A stretch of DNA of 17,869 bases from contig CAYTOJ010000029.1 of assembly GCA_964439415.1 (NCBI GenBank), positions 1-17,869 on the forward strand. The letters run 5' to 3'. Shown here one piece after another: positions 7,175 to 14,742 of the stretch. The first letter of the stretch is position 1. Each line of letters opens with the position of its first letter. Origin of the DNA: CAYTOJ01 sp964439415. GTDB lineage: Bacteria; Pseudomonadota; Alphaproteobacteria; Rickettsiales; CAZAGG01. The notes under the pieces were generated by a model. It was not told where the DNA came from. It ran no database searches and saw only the letters and a list, made by a program, of their open reading frames with translations. Position numbers and translations under genes: made by a program.

Positions 7175-8602
7175 CTAATGATCCTCGCGGGCATTGTAAT
7201 CAATACCGGATTTTTGTAGCTCTGATTGCAAGTCCCGCTCCAGTCTCTGCAGACCATCAGCCGTGGCTGATTCACAGCGCGCCACCAGAACCGGTGAGGT
7301 GTTGGAAGCACGCAGCAGCCACCATCCGTCCGTAGTTTTTACTCGCACACCGTCTACATCGCTGAAATCAGCTTTGGCCTCGCTAAGGCGGACTTTTATT
7401 TCCTCGGCTATCTGGAATTTGCGCTCCTCAGTGCAGCTCAGGCGAATCTCCTCAGTGGAGAAAGTCTCCGGCATCTGGTCGCGCAAGGCAGTTATGCTCT
7501 CCCCGCTTTGCGCCAGGATGTTCAGCATTCTGATAGCTGAGTATATTCCATCGTCAAAGCCGTAATAATCCTCAGCGAAGAAGATATGTCCGCTCATCTC
7601 CCCGGCGGCTGGCGCACCCGTTTCCTGCATCTTGGACTTTATAAGTGAGTGTCCGGTTTTCCACATCATCGGTTTGCCACCCATACGGGCGATTTCATCG
7701 AACAAAGTCTGACTGGCTTTTACATCTGCGATAATTGTCGCGCCCGGCATTCTCTTTAAAATATCGCGGGCGAAGATTATCATCATCTGATCACCCCAGA
7801 TTATCCGCCCGGTGGAATCCACTATGCCGATACGGTCGGCATCACCATCAAAAGCCAGGCCAAGGTCGCAACCTTCTTTTTTCACCAGAGCGATCAACTG
7901 CTCAAGATTCTTTGGCACGGTGGGATCAGGGTGGTGATTCGGGAATGTACCGTCTATCCTGGTATTAATAGCATAGTGCTTGCCCGGCAGCTTCTTGATC
8001 AGCTCGTCCACTATCTCCCCCGCTGCGCCATTACCGGGATCCCAAGCCACTTTCATTTCCCTGGTGGATTTATATGCGGCCAGCAAACGTTTGATATAAA
8101 TTTCTTTAATTTCAGTGTTATCTGAAATTTTGCCTGTACCATCTACGTAATCACCCTGCGCTGCAATGCGCCCCAGTTCCTTGATACGCTCGCCGAACAG
8201 GCTTTTCTTGCCGATCATCATTTTAAAGCCGTTATGGGATGGCGGATTATGTGAACCTGTCACCATGATACCGCCGTCAGCCTCAAGCTGGAATACTGAG
8301 AAATACAGCATAGGGGTGGGCCCCAGACCAATTCGCACTACTTTTGCGCCGGAATCTTTTAGCCCTTCCACCAGCATTGGTTCAAGGTAAGGCGAACTTA
8401 CCCTGCCATCAAAACCCACTGCAAAGGTTGGGTTCGCTTTTCCGGTTTCCCGCTGCAACAGGGCAGCATAAGCGCGCCCTATGTTATAGGCATCATCCTC
8501 AGTCAGCGTTTGGCCGTATACACCGCGAATATCATACTCACGCAGTATGGTAGGATGGAACTGATGCTTTTCTTCTCTCTCAGATTTTTCTGGTGCAGAC
8601 AT
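7175..8602 (-). CDS. Phosphomannomutase / phosphoglucomutase
   Basis: Alpha-D-phosphohexomutase that interconverts hexose 6- and 1-phosphates, feeding nucleotide-sugar synthesis for LPS and other surface glycans. All four family signatures are present. The phosphoserine loop is TGSHNP, with Ser117 as the phosphorylated residue. The Mg-binding loop is DGDADR (252-257), the sugar-specificity loop GEMSG (334-338), and the phosphate-binding loop RASNTSP (431-437). GEMSG is the form seen in enzymes acting on both mannose and glucose phosphates. At 475 residues it matches the alphaproteobacterial PMM/PGM group. The ATG at 8602 has AGGA about a dozen bases upstream. It starts only 26 bp after the sppA stop, so co-transcription with sppA is likely. 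In vivo substrate preference cannot be read from sequence. Confidence 0.94.
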   Translation of the reverse strand: MSAPEKSEREEKHQFHPTILREYDIRGVYGQTLTEDDAYNIGRAYAALLQRETGKANPTFAVGFDGRVSSPYLEPMLVEGLKDSGAKVVRIGLGPTPMLYFSVFQLEADGGIMVTGSHNPPSHNGFKMMIGKKSLFGERIKELGRIAAQGDYVDGTGKISDNTEIKEIYIKRLLAAYKSTREMKVAWDPGNGAAGEIVDELIKKLPGKHYAINTRIDGTFPNHHPDPTVPKNLEQLIALVKKEGCDLGLAFDGDADRIGIVDSTGRIIWGDQMMIIFARDILKRMPGATIIADVKASQTLFDEIARMGGKPMMWKTGHSLIKSKMQETGAPAAGEMSGHIFFAEDYYGFDDGIYSAIRMLNILAQSGESITALRDQMPETFSTEEIRLSCTEERKFQIAEEIKVRLSEAKADFSDVDGVRVKTTDGWWLLRASNTSPVLVARCESATADGLQRLERDLQSELQKSGIDYNAREDH

Positions 8603-8628
8603 ATTAGTGAAACATCCTATTTAAAATT

Positions 8629-9768
8629 TTAATGCGCAGCGCAAAGTTCCGCCAGGCTGCCATAATATGCCAGCGTCATCTGACGGGCAATGCTGCATCT
8701 GGCATCACGGGCGGCTGCAAGAATATGTTGATTATTGAATGCGCTGGCGGATGATGAGAGTCCGGATATGCCCAGTAACTGCTCCAGCGGGGATGAACTT
8801 TCACGGTCGCGTACCAGCTTGAAGCTTTTGTCAATTCCGGCCTTTACAGCAAGCTCCATGATGGAATCATCGCGGCTGCGGGTTCCATCAATCAGTTTAT
8901 ACTCCTCAGCCTTTTTATTATCAAAAATCATAGCCCCAAGCTGTGTTTTAATGAATTCAGGTTCAATTTTCCGGTTTACCGCTACATGGCGGACGAAGTT
9001 TTCATACTCACCTTCCACCGCCTGCCTTAGATTAAGCACTTCCTCCTCGCTTGGTTTGCGGAAGGGGTTGCCTAAATCCTTGCCGCGCCCGGCGGTAATA
9101 ACAGTGCTTTCAATGCCGCCATTAGTAACCACGCCGCCAGGAAAAAAACCATTATCAATAGCCGTGGGGTTGTTGTAATACATCAGCATTGGCCCCAGTA
9201 TACCGATACTGCCTACTATACTGCCGTAATCAGCATAAATTACATCAGAGCCAACCATGGACCATACTCCGCCGGAGGCTGACATTCCCTGAATATAAGT
9301 AAATACCGGCTTACCGCTTTTCTCGCGGTAATTCTTCACGCCGTCAAATATGGCCTGGGAGCCAAAAATAGTGCCGCCTGGCGTGTTTATCTCCAGCAGA
9401 ACACCTTTAATATCAGGGTTGGATGCGGCTTTCTCCAGTTGTTTCTTGATTTCATACCCGTAGGTAAGGCCTAAATCCATCATTGAGAACGGGCTTTCAT
9501 CCTCCGTGCGGCGGCTGCCCAGAATAATCCCCTGCACTGGAATTGAGAGGAGGAGATTACGGCTATGCTCCTCACCGTAGATATATTCATAGCGTGGGCG
9601 TTCCATCCCGTCCGCCTTGGCAAGCCTGGATTCCTTAGTCAGCATGGTTATGCCCAGGCCGAACATGAAAATGATCAGCAGAAAACTGCCCAGAGTACTG
9701 ACCATGGAGAAAAATATAAACCCGAAAACCCGTAGCACCTTGTTCCAGAAAGAACTGCCCTCAGCCAT
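8629..9768 (-). CDS. sppA: S49-family signal peptide peptidase SppA-like membrane protease
   Basis: Inner-membrane serine protease that degrades leftover signal peptides and some membrane proteins. One N-terminal transmembrane segment (about residues 13-43) anchors it, and the catalytic part would face the periplasm. The S49 core is clear: LLEINTPGG, then GMSASGGVW with the likely nucleophile Ser165, SDVIYADYGSIVGSIGI, and the likely general base Lys230 in AGRGKDLGNPFRKPSEEE. At 379 residues it is a single-core (36K-type) enzyme, slightly longer than the shortest members because of a C-terminal tail of no clear function. It heads the minus-strand unit. Its upstream region (9769 onward) carries the two-hairpin repeat, with hairpin I ending only 26 nt before the start codon. 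Confidence 0.92.
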   Translation of the reverse strand: MAEGSSFWNKVLRVFGFIFFSMVSTLGSFLLIIFMFGLGITMLTKESRLAKADGMERPRYEYIYGEEHSRNLLLSIPVQGIILGSRRTEDESPFSMMDLGLTYGYEIKKQLEKAASNPDIKGVLLEINTPGGTIFGSQAIFDGVKNYREKSGKPVFTYIQGMSASGGVWSMVGSDVIYADYGSIVGSIGILGPMLMYYNNPTAIDNGFFPGGVVTNGGIESTVITAGRGKDLGNPFRKPSEEEVLNLRQAVEGEYENFVRHVAVNRKIEPEFIKTQLGAMIFDNKKAEEYKLIDGTRSRDDSIMELAVKAGIDKSFKLVRDRESSSPLEQLLGISGLSSSASAFNNQHILAAARDARCSIARQMTLAYYGSLAELCAAH

Positions 9769-10114
9769 GACGAAATCTCATAAGTTAATTGAATTATACT
9801 CAAAACACTTGAGAGTGTTTTAAGTATATTGTTTATATGTTTGCGCATGGCCGCCAATCCAGCCCCATGCGCTTATATACTGCCCGCCAGTTAACTGCAA
9901 AAAATCCACACACCAGAGGCGCGAGCAGTATATCTGTAGTTATTGTAAGTAAAGGCCAATGTAAATAAGGATTTATAGAGAAGTCTCACTGCCTGTCTTT
10001 TCTGAAAATTGATATATCCACATAAAGCTTGATTTGCCTTTGTCTTTACTCAGATTGCTTTAATTTTCTAAATTAACTGCTTACTTAGCAAGCACACATA
10101 AATAAACAGCGTAA
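9769..10114. other. Divergent intergenic region sppA / ynbA-like gene
   Basis: This 346-bp non-coding stretch lies between two divergent genes. The sppA-proximal part contains the two-hairpin element at 9795-9872. The remainder (9873-10114) is A/T-rich and presumably holds the promoters for both genes, but I could not pick a -35/-10 pair with acceptable spacing. No tRNA, riboswitch or open reading frame worth reporting was seen. Confidence 0.6.
9795..9872 (+). repeat. Two-hairpin structured repeat, copy 1
   Basis: Hairpin I (9795-9828) has arms TATACT-C-AAAACACT and AGTGTTTT-A-AGTATA around loop TGAG, giving 14 pairs and one mismatch. A 14-nt A/T-rich linker follows. Hairpin II (9843-9872) has arms GCGCATGG and CCATGCGC around a 14-nt loop. 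The 33 bases 9840-9872 recur exactly, inverted, at 13509-13541. There is no U tract after either hairpin on either strand, so a standard intrinsic terminator is not indicated. Confidence 0.85.
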
Positions 10115-10723
10115 ATGCTAACGATATATCAGCTTAAGTCCAGATTTCAGGGGCTTCTCAGGCCATTAGTCAACATTCTTGCAGTTAAGCGCGTTACCGC
10201 AAATCAAATAACATTATCCGGCGTTGGGCTTTCTATAGCTGGTGGATTATGCATGGCGTTATGGCCTGAGCAATCATGGCCGTGGCTATTATTGCCATTT
10301 TTGTTGTTTCTAAGAATGGCACTCAATGCCATTGATGGTATGCTGGCGCGCGAGCATAATATGAAAAGCAAAATAGGAGCAATACTAAACGAGTTGGGGG
10401 ACGTAATTTCGGATACCGCGTTATACCTGCCATTTGCTTTAATTACGGGAATTTGGAGTTGGTTGGTAATTATTACCTGCTTGCTTGCGATTATCAGCGA
10501 AATGACAGGGCTTATTGGTATTCAAATTGGTGCAAGTAGACGCTATGACGGGCCAATGGGAAAAAGCGACCGGGCATTTGTATTTGGTGTAATTGGCTTA
10601 TTAATAGGAATGGGAGTGGAATCAGGAACATGGTTGAACGTTATTCAGCTCATTGTAGCCACTTTGCTTACCGCAACAATTTATAACCGTGCCAAAAATG
10701 CGTTGAAGGAGGCACATGAATAA
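10115..10723 (+). CDS. ynbA: CDP-alcohol phosphatidyltransferase, YnbA type
   Basis: Membrane enzyme that transfers a phosphatidyl group from a CDP-linked lipid to an alcohol acceptor. The family signature is D-x2-DG-x2-AR-x8-G-x3-D-x3-D. Here it reads N71, D74, G75, A78, R79, G88, N92, D96, so two of the four metal-binding aspartates are asparagine. From memory, E. coli YnbA has the same NA-x-DGMLARE and AILNE-x-GDVISD pattern, so this looks like a subfamily trait rather than decay. At 202 residues it matches YnbA, and MLTIYQLKSRFQ aligns with the YnbA start, which supports the ATG. Several hydrophobic segments are predicted. It opens the lipid module, overlapping the next gene by 8 bp. The product lipid is unknown, and the Asn substitutions leave open an altered metal site or acceptor. 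Confidence 0.87.
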   Translation: MLTIYQLKSRFQGLLRPLVNILAVKRVTANQITLSGVGLSIAGGLCMALWPEQSWPWLLLPFLLFLRMALNAIDGMLAREHNMKSKIGAILNELGDVISDTALYLPFALITGIWSWLVIITCLLAIISEMTGLIGIQIGASRRYDGPMGKSDRAFVFGVIGLLIGMGVESGTWLNVIQLIVATLLTATIYNRAKNALKEAHE

Positions 10724-11645
10724 CCCTGCAATTCTCCACGCGGTAGCTGGTATATGGGTATTGCTGGCAGTAGCCAGCATTATAGTTTTTGCTTTGGTAA
10801 AATTAAGGCCAGAGAAAAATTACAGTGAATTGGTAATACGCACAAAAAGCTGGTGGGTAATGCTTGGCATGTTTACTTTCGCCATGCTTACCAGCCGCGT
10901 TGTATCACTCTGCTTCCTTGGTTTCATAAGCTTCCTGGCGCTAAAAGAATTTTTCTCCATGATTCCTACTCGCCGTAGTGATAGGAGGATATTGTTCTGG
11001 GCTTATCTATCCATTCCAGTTCAATATTACTGGGCAGCACTGGAATGGTATGAGGTATTTATTATTTTTATACCAGTGTATGCATTTCTCTTCCTGCCGT
11101 TGCGGATGGTTATAACGCAGAATACTGAAGGCTTTTTGAAGGCTGTCGGCACAATCCATTGGGGATTGATGACGTGCGTTTTCTCTATCAGTCACACTGC
11201 CTATCTGCTGGTTCTTCCCACGCTGCCGGACAACCCTGCTGGTGGGGCTGGTTTTTTGCTATTCCTAGCTTTTCTAACGCAGTTTAACGATGTAGCGCAA
11301 TATGTGTGGGGGAAGCTCTTCGGTAAACATAAGATACTTCCCATAATAAGCCCAAAGAAAACATGGCAGGGATTTATTGGCGGCTTTCTCACCACCACAA
11401 TGGTAGCTGTTTTTATTGCGCCATACATTACTCCATTCGATACTTTGCACGCGGCGCTTGCCGGGCTGCTTATCAGTATTTCTGGATTTATAGGCGATGT
11501 TACAATATCAGCCATCAAGCGCGACATAGGCGTTAAGGATACTGGAAGCATAATTCCAGGCCATGGCGGAATCCTGGATAGAATAGACAGCCTGACCTTC
11601 ACCGCACCGCTGTTTTTTCATTTTACCTATTATTTTTACTATTAA
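10716..11645 (+). CDS. ynbB: Phosphatidate cytidylyltransferase, YnbB/CdsA type
   Basis: Polytopic membrane enzyme that makes CDP-diacylglycerol from phosphatidate and CTP. The CdsA signature is complete near the C-terminus: S265, K268-R269, K274-D275, H283-G284-G285, D288-R289 and D291. Upstream are the usual QFNDVAQYVWGKLFGKHK and SPKKTWQGFIGG blocks. At 309 residues with about eight hydrophobic stretches it fits the family. It is probably a dedicated paralogue of the essential cdsA, since it is paired with a YnbA-type transferase as in the E. coli ynb cluster. The start ATG at 10716 lies inside the end of the preceding gene. It is preceded by AAGGAGG at 10706-10712, a strong but closely spaced ribosome site. 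Confidence 0.92.
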   Translation: MNNPAILHAVAGIWVLLAVASIIVFALVKLRPEKNYSELVIRTKSWWVMLGMFTFAMLTSRVVSLCFLGFISFLALKEFFSMIPTRRSDRRILFWAYLSIPVQYYWAALEWYEVFIIFIPVYAFLFLPLRMVITQNTEGFLKAVGTIHWGLMTCVFSISHTAYLLVLPTLPDNPAGGAGFLLFLAFLTQFNDVAQYVWGKLFGKHKILPIISPKKTWQGFIGGFLTTTMVAVFIAPYITPFDTLHAALAGLLISISGFIGDVTISAIKRDIGVKDTGSIIPGHGGILDRIDSLTFTAPLFFHFTYYFYY

Positions 11646-11648
11646 ATC

Positions 11649-12296
11649 ATGAACTGGCTGAATACTTTTCTGCGCCTCCTATTTTATATGCTGGTGAGGC
11701 TGTTTGTACTGGTTTTACTAGGTTTAAATGTACGGCGGAGAGAACTGCTACCAGTTATAGGTCCTGCCATTATTGTAGCTAATCATAATAGCCACCTGGA
11801 TACGTTGGTGCTTACCAGCCTGTTGCCGCTGCAAATACTGCCGAAAATTCACCCCATCGCAGCGGCGGATTATTTTCTAAAGAACCGTGTTCTAGCATGG
11901 TTTGCTACCAGTATCATTGGTATTATTCCCATAGCGCGTGGCAAGGCCAGTAAGAGTTATGATCCACTCCAGCCGTGTTGCGAAGCTCTGGATAGAGGGA
12001 ACATAATCATTTTATTTCCTGAAGGTTCGCGTGGCGAACCTGAGAGACTTTCGCAGTTCAAGAAAGGCGTGGCTTATCTAGCTGAACGCTACCCGCATGT
12101 TCCAGTTACACCAGTTTTTATCCATGGTCTTGGTAAAGCACTACCAAAAGGTGACTGTATACTGGTTCCTTTTTTCTGTGATATTTTCGTAGGTGCAAAG
12201 ATTCTTTTTAAAACCGACCGTCATGTATTCATGAGTGATCTTTCAACAAGTTTCATGGAGCTTTCCGGTGAAGAAGAAATGGCCGTTTGGGAATAA
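11649..12296 (+). CDS. 1-acyl-sn-glycerol-3-phosphate acyltransferase-like (PlsC family)
   Basis: Acyltransferase likely to act on a lysophospholipid or lysophosphatidate at the inner membrane. The catalytic H-x4-D motif is NHNSHLD with His46 and Asp51, and the substrate-binding motif is FPEGSRG at 123-129. An N-terminal hydrophobic segment (about 8-26) anchors it. At 215 residues it is in the PlsC range. It begins 3 nt after the YnbB-type stop and overlaps the next gene by 29 nt, so it belongs to the same transcript. Its position suggests it supplies phosphatidate to the cytidylyltransferase or remodels the product. Whether it is the cell's main PlsC cannot be told here. Confidence 0.92.
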   Translation: MNWLNTFLRLLFYMLVRLFVLVLLGLNVRRRELLPVIGPAIIVANHNSHLDTLVLTSLLPLQILPKIHPIAAADYFLKNRVLAWFATSIIGIIPIARGKASKSYDPLQPCCEALDRGNIIILFPEGSRGEPERLSQFKKGVAYLAERYPHVPVTPVFIHGLGKALPKGDCILVPFFCDIFVGAKILFKTDRHVFMSDLSTSFMELSGEEEMAVWE

Positions 12297-12825
12297 TACC
12301 ATTGCATGGTTATGGGGTCTGCTTGAGTCCATTTGTTTCTTTATTGTGCCAGATGTATTTTTAAGTTTTCTTGCGCTGTACAGTTATAAGAAAGCTCTGT
12401 TAGCTTGCTTATACTCACTGGCAGGTGCGCTGGTAGGCGGCTTGATAATGTATACGCTATCCGGCTTCCATGCAGATGCCTCATTAAATTTTATTGATAG
12501 CATACCTGGCATTAATACTCAGCTAATCAGCACTGCACGCGAACTTATACAAAAATCCATATGGGTTGGCATGATTAAGGGGGCATTCACAGGAGTTCCT
12601 TACAAAATTTTCAGCGCACAAGCCGCCATAACAAATGTACCCGTTATGGTATTCTTATCTGCAAGTATACCTGCGCGTTTGCTACGATTTGTTCTTATCT
12701 CACTTATAAGCGCAATAATTTCAGAAATGCTCCTTAAGAAAACACCCAGGATACTTAAAATAAAAATACTGGCGTTGGTATGGTTGATATTTTATGCCTT
12801 TTACTTCCATTATATGGGATGGTAA
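12268..12825 (+). CDS. Multi-pass membrane protein, VTT/DedA-like (putative lipid transporter or scramblase)
   Basis: Unnamed 185-residue hydrophobic protein with about five membrane segments. I place the start at GTG 12268 because GGAG (12257-12260) sits 7 nt before it and gives MKKKWPFG, a good positive-inside start. The ATG at 12235 lacks a good site and overlaps the previous gene more. The order of features resembles VTT-domain (DedA, YqaA, TMEM41/VMP1) proteins. A first segment with VPDVFLSFLALYSY is followed by a Gly-rich ALVGGLIMYTLSG segment. Then comes a soluble stretch, GVPYKIFSAQAA at 109-120, and ARLLRF at 136-141 before another helix. VTT proteins move phospholipids or undecaprenyl phosphate across membranes. 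The assignment rests on pattern resemblance plus the lipid-gene context, so it is tentative. Its end overlaps the convergent hisH end by 16 bp. Confidence 0.7.
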   Translation: MKKKWPFGNNTIAWLWGLLESICFFIVPDVFLSFLALYSYKKALLACLYSLAGALVGGLIMYTLSGFHADASLNFIDSIPGINTQLISTARELIQKSIWVGMIKGAFTGVPYKIFSAQAAITNVPVMVFLSASIPARLLRFVLISLISAIISEMLLKKTPRILKIKILALVWLIFYAFYFHYMGW

Positions 12826-13463
12826 TTAGCTGTTTGTAGAAAATTAGATAATAATCTCAACCCATTACGCTGGCTTTTTTCGGGGTGGAACTGGGTGGCA
12901 AAAATATTATCTCTCCGCACTGCTGCGACTATTCTTCCGCCATAGTCAGTGGTTGCGGCTATGTTCTGCTCATGCGTTTCTAGGTGGTAGGAATGTGTAT
13001 AATAAAAATCCGGGTTATTCCCTAAATCATCAAACATATGCAGCGGTTTTGTGATTGTATCATTCCAGCCCATATGCGGTATTTTAAGCGTTTTATCAGC
13101 AGGCTCTAACAATCGCACATCCCCCTTTATCCATCCCAGCCCTTTATGTCTGCCGTGCTCATAGCCGCAGTCAGCCAGCAGTTGCATCCCAACACATACT
13201 CCTAAGAAAGGCTTTTTAGAATCAAAAACATGCCTCTCCAGTGCATCAATCATGCCTGGTATGCCTGATAGCCCTTTAATGCAATCCTTAAAAGCGCCTA
13301 CACCCGGCAGAACTGCGTGACTGGCATTGATAAGATTATCAGGATTAGATGTAACTAATACAGCCCCGCTTTCAACCGATGCTGCTGGTAATACGGCTTC
13401 AAATGCCTTGGAGACAGAGCGGATATTACCCGAACCATAATCAATTATGCATATCTTTATCAT
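12810..13463 (-). CDS. hisH: Imidazole glycerol phosphate synthase glutaminase subunit HisH
   Basis: Class I glutamine amidotransferase that supplies ammonia to HisF for imidazole glycerol phosphate formation (histidine and AICAR synthesis). The triad is present: Cys90 in GVCVGMQ, His193 and Glu195 in QFHPEKS. IDYGSGN at the N-terminus and LPGVGAF are diagnostic for HisH. The start is the ATG at 13463, with GGAG 6 nt upstream; the longer frame to 13514 would add an unlikely 17 residues. At 217 residues the length is normal. No hisF or other his gene lies in the window. It could therefore be a scattered histidine gene or a HisH2-type subunit serving surface-sugar amidation. The flanking genes (lipid module, hpf) do not decide this. 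The two-hairpin repeat copy 2 lies just upstream. Confidence 0.93.
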   Translation of the reverse strand: MIKICIIDYGSGNIRSVSKAFEAVLPAASVESGAVLVTSNPDNLINASHAVLPGVGAFKDCIKGLSGIPGMIDALERHVFDSKKPFLGVCVGMQLLADCGYEHGRHKGLGWIKGDVRLLEPADKTLKIPHMGWNDTITKPLHMFDDLGNNPDFYYTHSYHLETHEQNIAATTDYGGRIVAAVRRDNIFATQFHPEKSQRNGLRLLSNFLQTANYHPI

Positions 13464-13508
13464 TAAACTCCGCTTTATTTTGAAAGGATAATAATATATA
13501 ATATATAC

Positions 13509-13588
13509 GCGCATGGGGCTGGATTGGCGGCCATGCGCAAAATATAAAAACTATACCTATCGCACTTCAAGGGTGCTATAGGTATAGT
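13509..13588 (-). repeat. Two-hairpin structured repeat, copy 2 (inverted)
   Basis: On the minus strand the order matches copy 1. Hairpin I (13588 to 13550) has arms ACTATACCTAT-A-GCAC and GTGC-G-ATAGGTATAGT around a 7-nt loop. It is followed by a 13-nt A/T-rich linker containing TTTATAT, then hairpin II (13538 to 13509), identical to copy 1. Hairpin I differs from copy 1 in the middle of both arms, yet pairing is kept. The element lies between the divergent starts of hisH and hpf, about 46 nt from hisH and 85 nt from hpf. Confidence 0.85.
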
Positions 13589-13673
13589 AGTTTCAAATTT
13601 GCATTGCCTTAAATCACACAAGCTATAAAAGCTGTGCTCTAATAATAAATCAAATTCATTCCGGGCTTAAAAT

Positions 13674-14255
13674 ATGCAGATTGTTGTTTCAGGAAAAAAC
13701 ATGGACGTGGGTGCTTCACTGAAAACCCACGCCGAATCACGTATAACCCACGAGGTGGAGAAGTATCTGGATCGGGTGACTGATGCCATGGTAGTATTCG
13801 CCAAGGAAGCACACCTGATAAAAACCAGTATCAGCGTGCATTCAGGAACCCACAGTAAGATCGTAATTAAAAGCAGTGGCGAGGCTGATGATGCATATGT
13901 CAGCTTCAATATTGCGGCGGATAAAATGGAAAAGCAGCTACGCCGCTATAAGCGCCGTATCAAGAATCACCATAAACCGAAACCTGACCTGAATGATGAA
14001 AGGCTGATTCAAGGGCGTAAATACGTCATCCGTCAGGAAGAAGAGGAAGTTGAGCATGAGGAGAAAGAACAACCGCTGATAATAGCGGAAACAGTGGCTG
14101 ATATTGAAACTCTCACCGTCAGTCAGGCAGTTATGAAAATGGATCTGGCGGAGCTTCCGGCGCTGCTGTTCATAAACAGAAAAAATAAGTGCCTGAATGT
14201 GGTTTATAAACGCGCCGATGGTAATATTTCCTGGGTGGATTCTGAAGTAGCGTAA
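13674..14255 (+). CDS. hpf: Ribosome hibernation-promoting factor, long form
   Basis: Binds the 30S decoding region and dimerises 70S ribosomes into inactive 100S particles in starvation. The N-terminal S30AE domain covers about residues 1-100 (MQIVVSGKNMDVGASLKTHAESRI, then the basic RRYKRRIKNHHK). An acidic linker (EEEEVEHEEKEQ) follows. The C-terminal dimerisation domain is about 135-193, with MKMDLAELPALLFINRK and the closing VVYKRADGNISWVD. The two-domain build, 193 residues, marks it as long HPF, the form usual in Alphaproteobacteria. The start has no clear ribosome site. It is followed after 17 nt by ptsN. The frequent upstream neighbour rpoN is not here; instead the repeat copy 2 and hisH lie upstream. 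Confidence 0.95.
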   Translation: MQIVVSGKNMDVGASLKTHAESRITHEVEKYLDRVTDAMVVFAKEAHLIKTSISVHSGTHSKIVIKSSGEADDAYVSFNIAADKMEKQLRRYKRRIKNHHKPKPDLNDERLIQGRKYVIRQEEEEVEHEEKEQPLIIAETVADIETLTVSQAVMKMDLAELPALLFINRKNKCLNVVYKRADGNISWVDSEVA

Positions 14256-14272
14256 TTTATAGATTTACAGCC

Positions 14273-14722
14273 GTGCCAGGTAATTTACATATTCTACCGG
14301 ACAGGATCGTAATCAACCTGGAAGCCCGTGATAAAAGTGCCGTGCTGGATGCGCTTGCCAATAGAGCATCAGCGGTTTGCGGGGTGGAGGCTTCTTTAAT
14401 TGCTTTAAAATTGTTTGAGCGTGAGGAGCATGGCTCAACCGGAATCGGTAACGGCATAGCCATACCCCATTGCCGCCTGCCGGAGATGCAGAACGTTTGC
14501 GCTTTTTTTGCCCACCTTAAAACCCCGGTTGATTTTGACGCTGCCGATGGAAAACCTGTGGACTTGATTTTCCTGCTACTCTCGCCACTGAATGGAAGTA
14601 CTGAGCACCTGAAGGATTTATCACGCATTTCCAGAATGATGCGCGATGAAACCACGCGCAGCAATTTACGTGAATGCAAAACTCCGGAAGATGCTTATAA
14701 TATACTAATTGCATATCAATAG
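14273..14722 (+). CDS. ptsN: PTS IIA-like nitrogen-regulatory protein PtsN (EIIA-Ntr)
   Basis: Phosphoryl acceptor of the PTS-Ntr phosphorelay (PtsP, NPr, PtsN), a regulatory rather than sugar-transport chain affecting potassium, nitrogen and envelope functions. The active-site histidine is His66 in GNGIAIPHCRLP. GSTGIGNG before it and the DLIFLLLSP strand after it are typical. At 149 residues it is close to the usual 150-155. The start is GTG at 14273, giving the expected N-terminus with LPDRIVINLEARDK. It sits 17 nt after hpf and 20 nt before the glycosyltransferase, indicating one transcript. Confidence 0.94.
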   Translation: MPGNLHILPDRIVINLEARDKSAVLDALANRASAVCGVEASLIALKLFEREEHGSTGIGNGIAIPHCRLPEMQNVCAFFAHLKTPVDFDAADGKPVDLIFLLLSPLNGSTEHLKDLSRISRMMRDETTRSNLRECKTPEDAYNILIAYQ

Positions 14723-14742
14723 ACTTTAAAAGGTAAGTATAA

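Noticed and set aside
9795..9828. Hairpin I as an intrinsic terminator
   Set aside because: It lies upstream of both flanking genes rather than after one, lacks a U tract, and recurs as part of a compound repeat.
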